In this document: piece after piece, positions 62,989-64,000 of the stretch
Layout of the letters: each line of letters begins with the position of its first letter
Numbering within the stretch: the first letter of the stretch is position 1
From: Megamerina dolium
Taxonomy: Eukaryota; Arthropoda; Insecta; Diptera; Megamerinidae
Length of the DNA stretch: 64,000 bases
NCBI GenBank assembly: GCA_963854835.1
Contig: OY978528.1
Coordinates: 52,672,508 to 52,736,507, forward strand
Direction: 5' to 3'
Made by a program: the position numbers and the translations under genes
Notes under the pieces: generated by a model
What the model was told of the DNA's origin: nothing
The model's input: the letters and a program-made list of their open reading frames with translations, nothing else
The model's database searches: none

Positions 62989-63365
62989 GGGTACCGTAGA
63001 CCAGTGATTAGTGCGTTGGCCTTCTGATATGTAGGTCGTGGGTTCAATCCCCGGCTGAAGCATAACAAAATTTCATATCGAAAAGATTTTACTTTCGAAC
63101 GGTATCCACTTGTCCGGCAGTCACAATTTGCCAAAAATGCTTCTTAAAAGAGCTCTGTGTCAAAACTAAGTGAAAGTGATGTCCCAAGGGTTCTACTGTT
63201 CGGAACCTGCTAATATAAGTAGGTCCCTTCCAATGCTGTCCAAATTTAGCACGCACAACAGTATTGGAAGAGAAGCTCGGTGGTATCACAATGGGCCTTT
63301 CTGGTCTAAGTGTCTCCTCTCAGAGAGAGGGCAGCCACATAACCTAACCTAACCTAACCTAACCT
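62989..63365 (+). mobile_element. tRNA-derived SINE, full copy 2
   Basis: The head GGTACCGTAGACCAGTGATT has an A-box form, and GGTCGTGGGTTCAATCCC a B-box form much like lysine tRNAs. The body (63060-63330) aligns with the complement of 21460-21730. The 3' end is GCAGCCACATAACCTAACC, with five AACCT units at 63341-63365. Polymerase III transcription and LINE-dependent mobility are expected from the family type. Confidence 0.8.
63341..63365. repeat. (AACCT)5, complement of TTAGG type
   Basis: Five exact units at the SINE 3' end. The complement is TTAGG repeated, the usual arthropod telomere repeat, which flies are known to lack at their telomeres. Confidence 0.95.
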
Positions 63366-63586
63366 ATGATCTACCTAAATTGTCGTTGCAGCAACTAATT
63401 ACGAATAGCAGTGGTAAATATGGGCGTAACTCACGCGACAATACAAGGAAGTGTGTTATAGAAGCAAAGTTGGAATTTCCTTTACATATTACATATTTAA
63501 TTTTTATTTCTGAAATGATGAGTGTTATATATTGAATACAAATTGCAAAGTGTTAATTGCAACCTATCCTTAAGTTGAAGTACTAT

Positions 63587-64000
63587 TGTAACCCACCGTA
63601 ACATTTAGTACTAATGATTAACATAGGCAACTCTGTACATCTAAGTAATGAATAAAATCACTTCTGTTTAACGCTCAAACGGTGCGGTTCTCCTTTTTGA
63701 TCTCAAGTTACAACAATTGGCGACGAGAATAGTTGGAAACGCGTTATAACTTTAGTAATTATTCTGTGCGATTATTAACGGGCCGCGTTAACAGAAAGTC
63801 AAATCATGCCGGACGAGAGTGATGTGCTAAGAAAAATCTTAAAAGAACAGCAAGAGTTTACGCGAAATGTTCTGCAACAGCAGCAAGAGTGGATGCAGTC
63901 GTTCCTACACAGCGGAGCTGCTCCACAAGTCGCCGAGGCCAATGTGCCATCGTTCCACAGTTTCGACAAGGAAGTGCAAACTTGGGAATCGTACTTGGAG
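63587..64000 (+). mobile_element. Gypsy-like LTR retrotransposon C, 5' end
   Basis: A candidate short LTR runs from TGTAACCCACC (63587) to CAAGTTACA (63712), with TGTAAC/GTTACA ends and AATAAA at about 63650. Three bases later, TTGGCGACGAGAAT is a typical primer binding site start (TGGCGACGAG fits the 3' end of a serine tRNA over about ten bases). The Gag frame follows. The left LTR border is tentative because the second LTR is outside the window. Confidence 0.6.
63806..64000 (+). CDS. Gag N-terminus of LTR element C (partial)
   Basis: ATG 63806 opens a frame that stays open for 65 codons to the end of the window. It begins MPDESDVLRKILKEQQEF, then a Gln-rich helix (NVLQQQQEWMQSFL) and VPSFHSFDKEVQTWESYLE, the PxF...W..Y entry to a retrotransposon capsid domain. 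The position just downstream of a primer binding site supports Gag. No break is visible in the part seen. Confidence 0.7.
   Translation, partial: MPDESDVLRKILKEQQEFTRNVLQQQQEWMQSFLHSGAAPQVAEANVPSFHSFDKEVQTWESYLE

Noticed and set aside
62989..63060. Functional tRNA gene
   Set aside because: A- and B-box text is present, but the anticodon arm has an oversized loop and the acceptor ends do not pair properly. The SINE body follows directly, so it is a SINE head.

Overview
This is eukaryotic, AT-rich, non-coding-dominated DNA, most likely from a higher fly. A tephritid-like genome is my best guess, from the style of the repeats and a histone H4 fragment starting MTGRGKGG as in flies. I see no complete, intact host protein-coding gene, no tRNA or rRNA gene, no CRISPR array and no prokaryotic operon. 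The recognisable content is mobile DNA of many kinds, mostly broken, set in long stretches of AT-rich intergenic or intronic sequence with many microsatellites.

Layout. 1-841 is the 3' end of a jockey-like LINE with polyA tail. 1435-6671 is a minus-strand Ty3/gypsy element (A) with a SAP-like motif in Gag, a tRNA-Leu-like primer binding site and several breaks. 7200-8800 is a decayed LINE ORF1 region. 10650-12090 is a 5'-truncated RTE-like LINE with a 14-bp target duplication. 12334-13612 is a mariner-type element. About 14353-16734 holds a piggyBac remnant visible only as scattered motifs. 18037-19224 is a second mariner. 21442-21803 is a tRNA-derived SINE between (AT)n tracts, followed by a third transposase remnant (22175-23240). 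23693-25658 is a TTAA-flanked element with another TTAA-flanked MITE nested in it. 28268-28868 is an RTE-like fragment directly followed by a truncated histone H4 sequence (28922-29092) and a field of degenerate units of about 100-160 bp. 31521-32600 is a mariner with TIRs. 32755-33505 is an RTE-like copy carrying a 68-bp self-insertion. 36652-42033 is gypsy element B: one unit plus a 387-bp repeat of its beginning, with (AT)n on both outer sides. 47515-48850 holds an RTE 3' end and an RNase H-bearing LINE fragment. 49618-50847 and 54894-55624 are two copies of one mariner family in opposite orientation. 62989-63365 is a second full SINE, ending in five AACCT units. From 63587 a third gypsy-like element (C) runs off the window.

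How the parts relate. The RTE-like LINE copies and both full SINEs share a 3' anchor (CCACATA or a close variant) followed by different short repeats, which suggests the SINE uses the LINE's reverse transcriptase. The TTAA elements would need a piggyBac-type transposase, and a dead relative lies 7 kb away. Several long (AT)n tracts mark the exact borders of elements. The most unusual structures are the 4,995-bp-period duplication of gypsy B, the H4 fragment with a new C-terminus, the SINE/LINE tail relation with TTAGG-type repeats, and an over-represented octamer TACGAGTA. I did not find a convincing new defence, metabolic or regulatory system, and all boundaries were read by eye.
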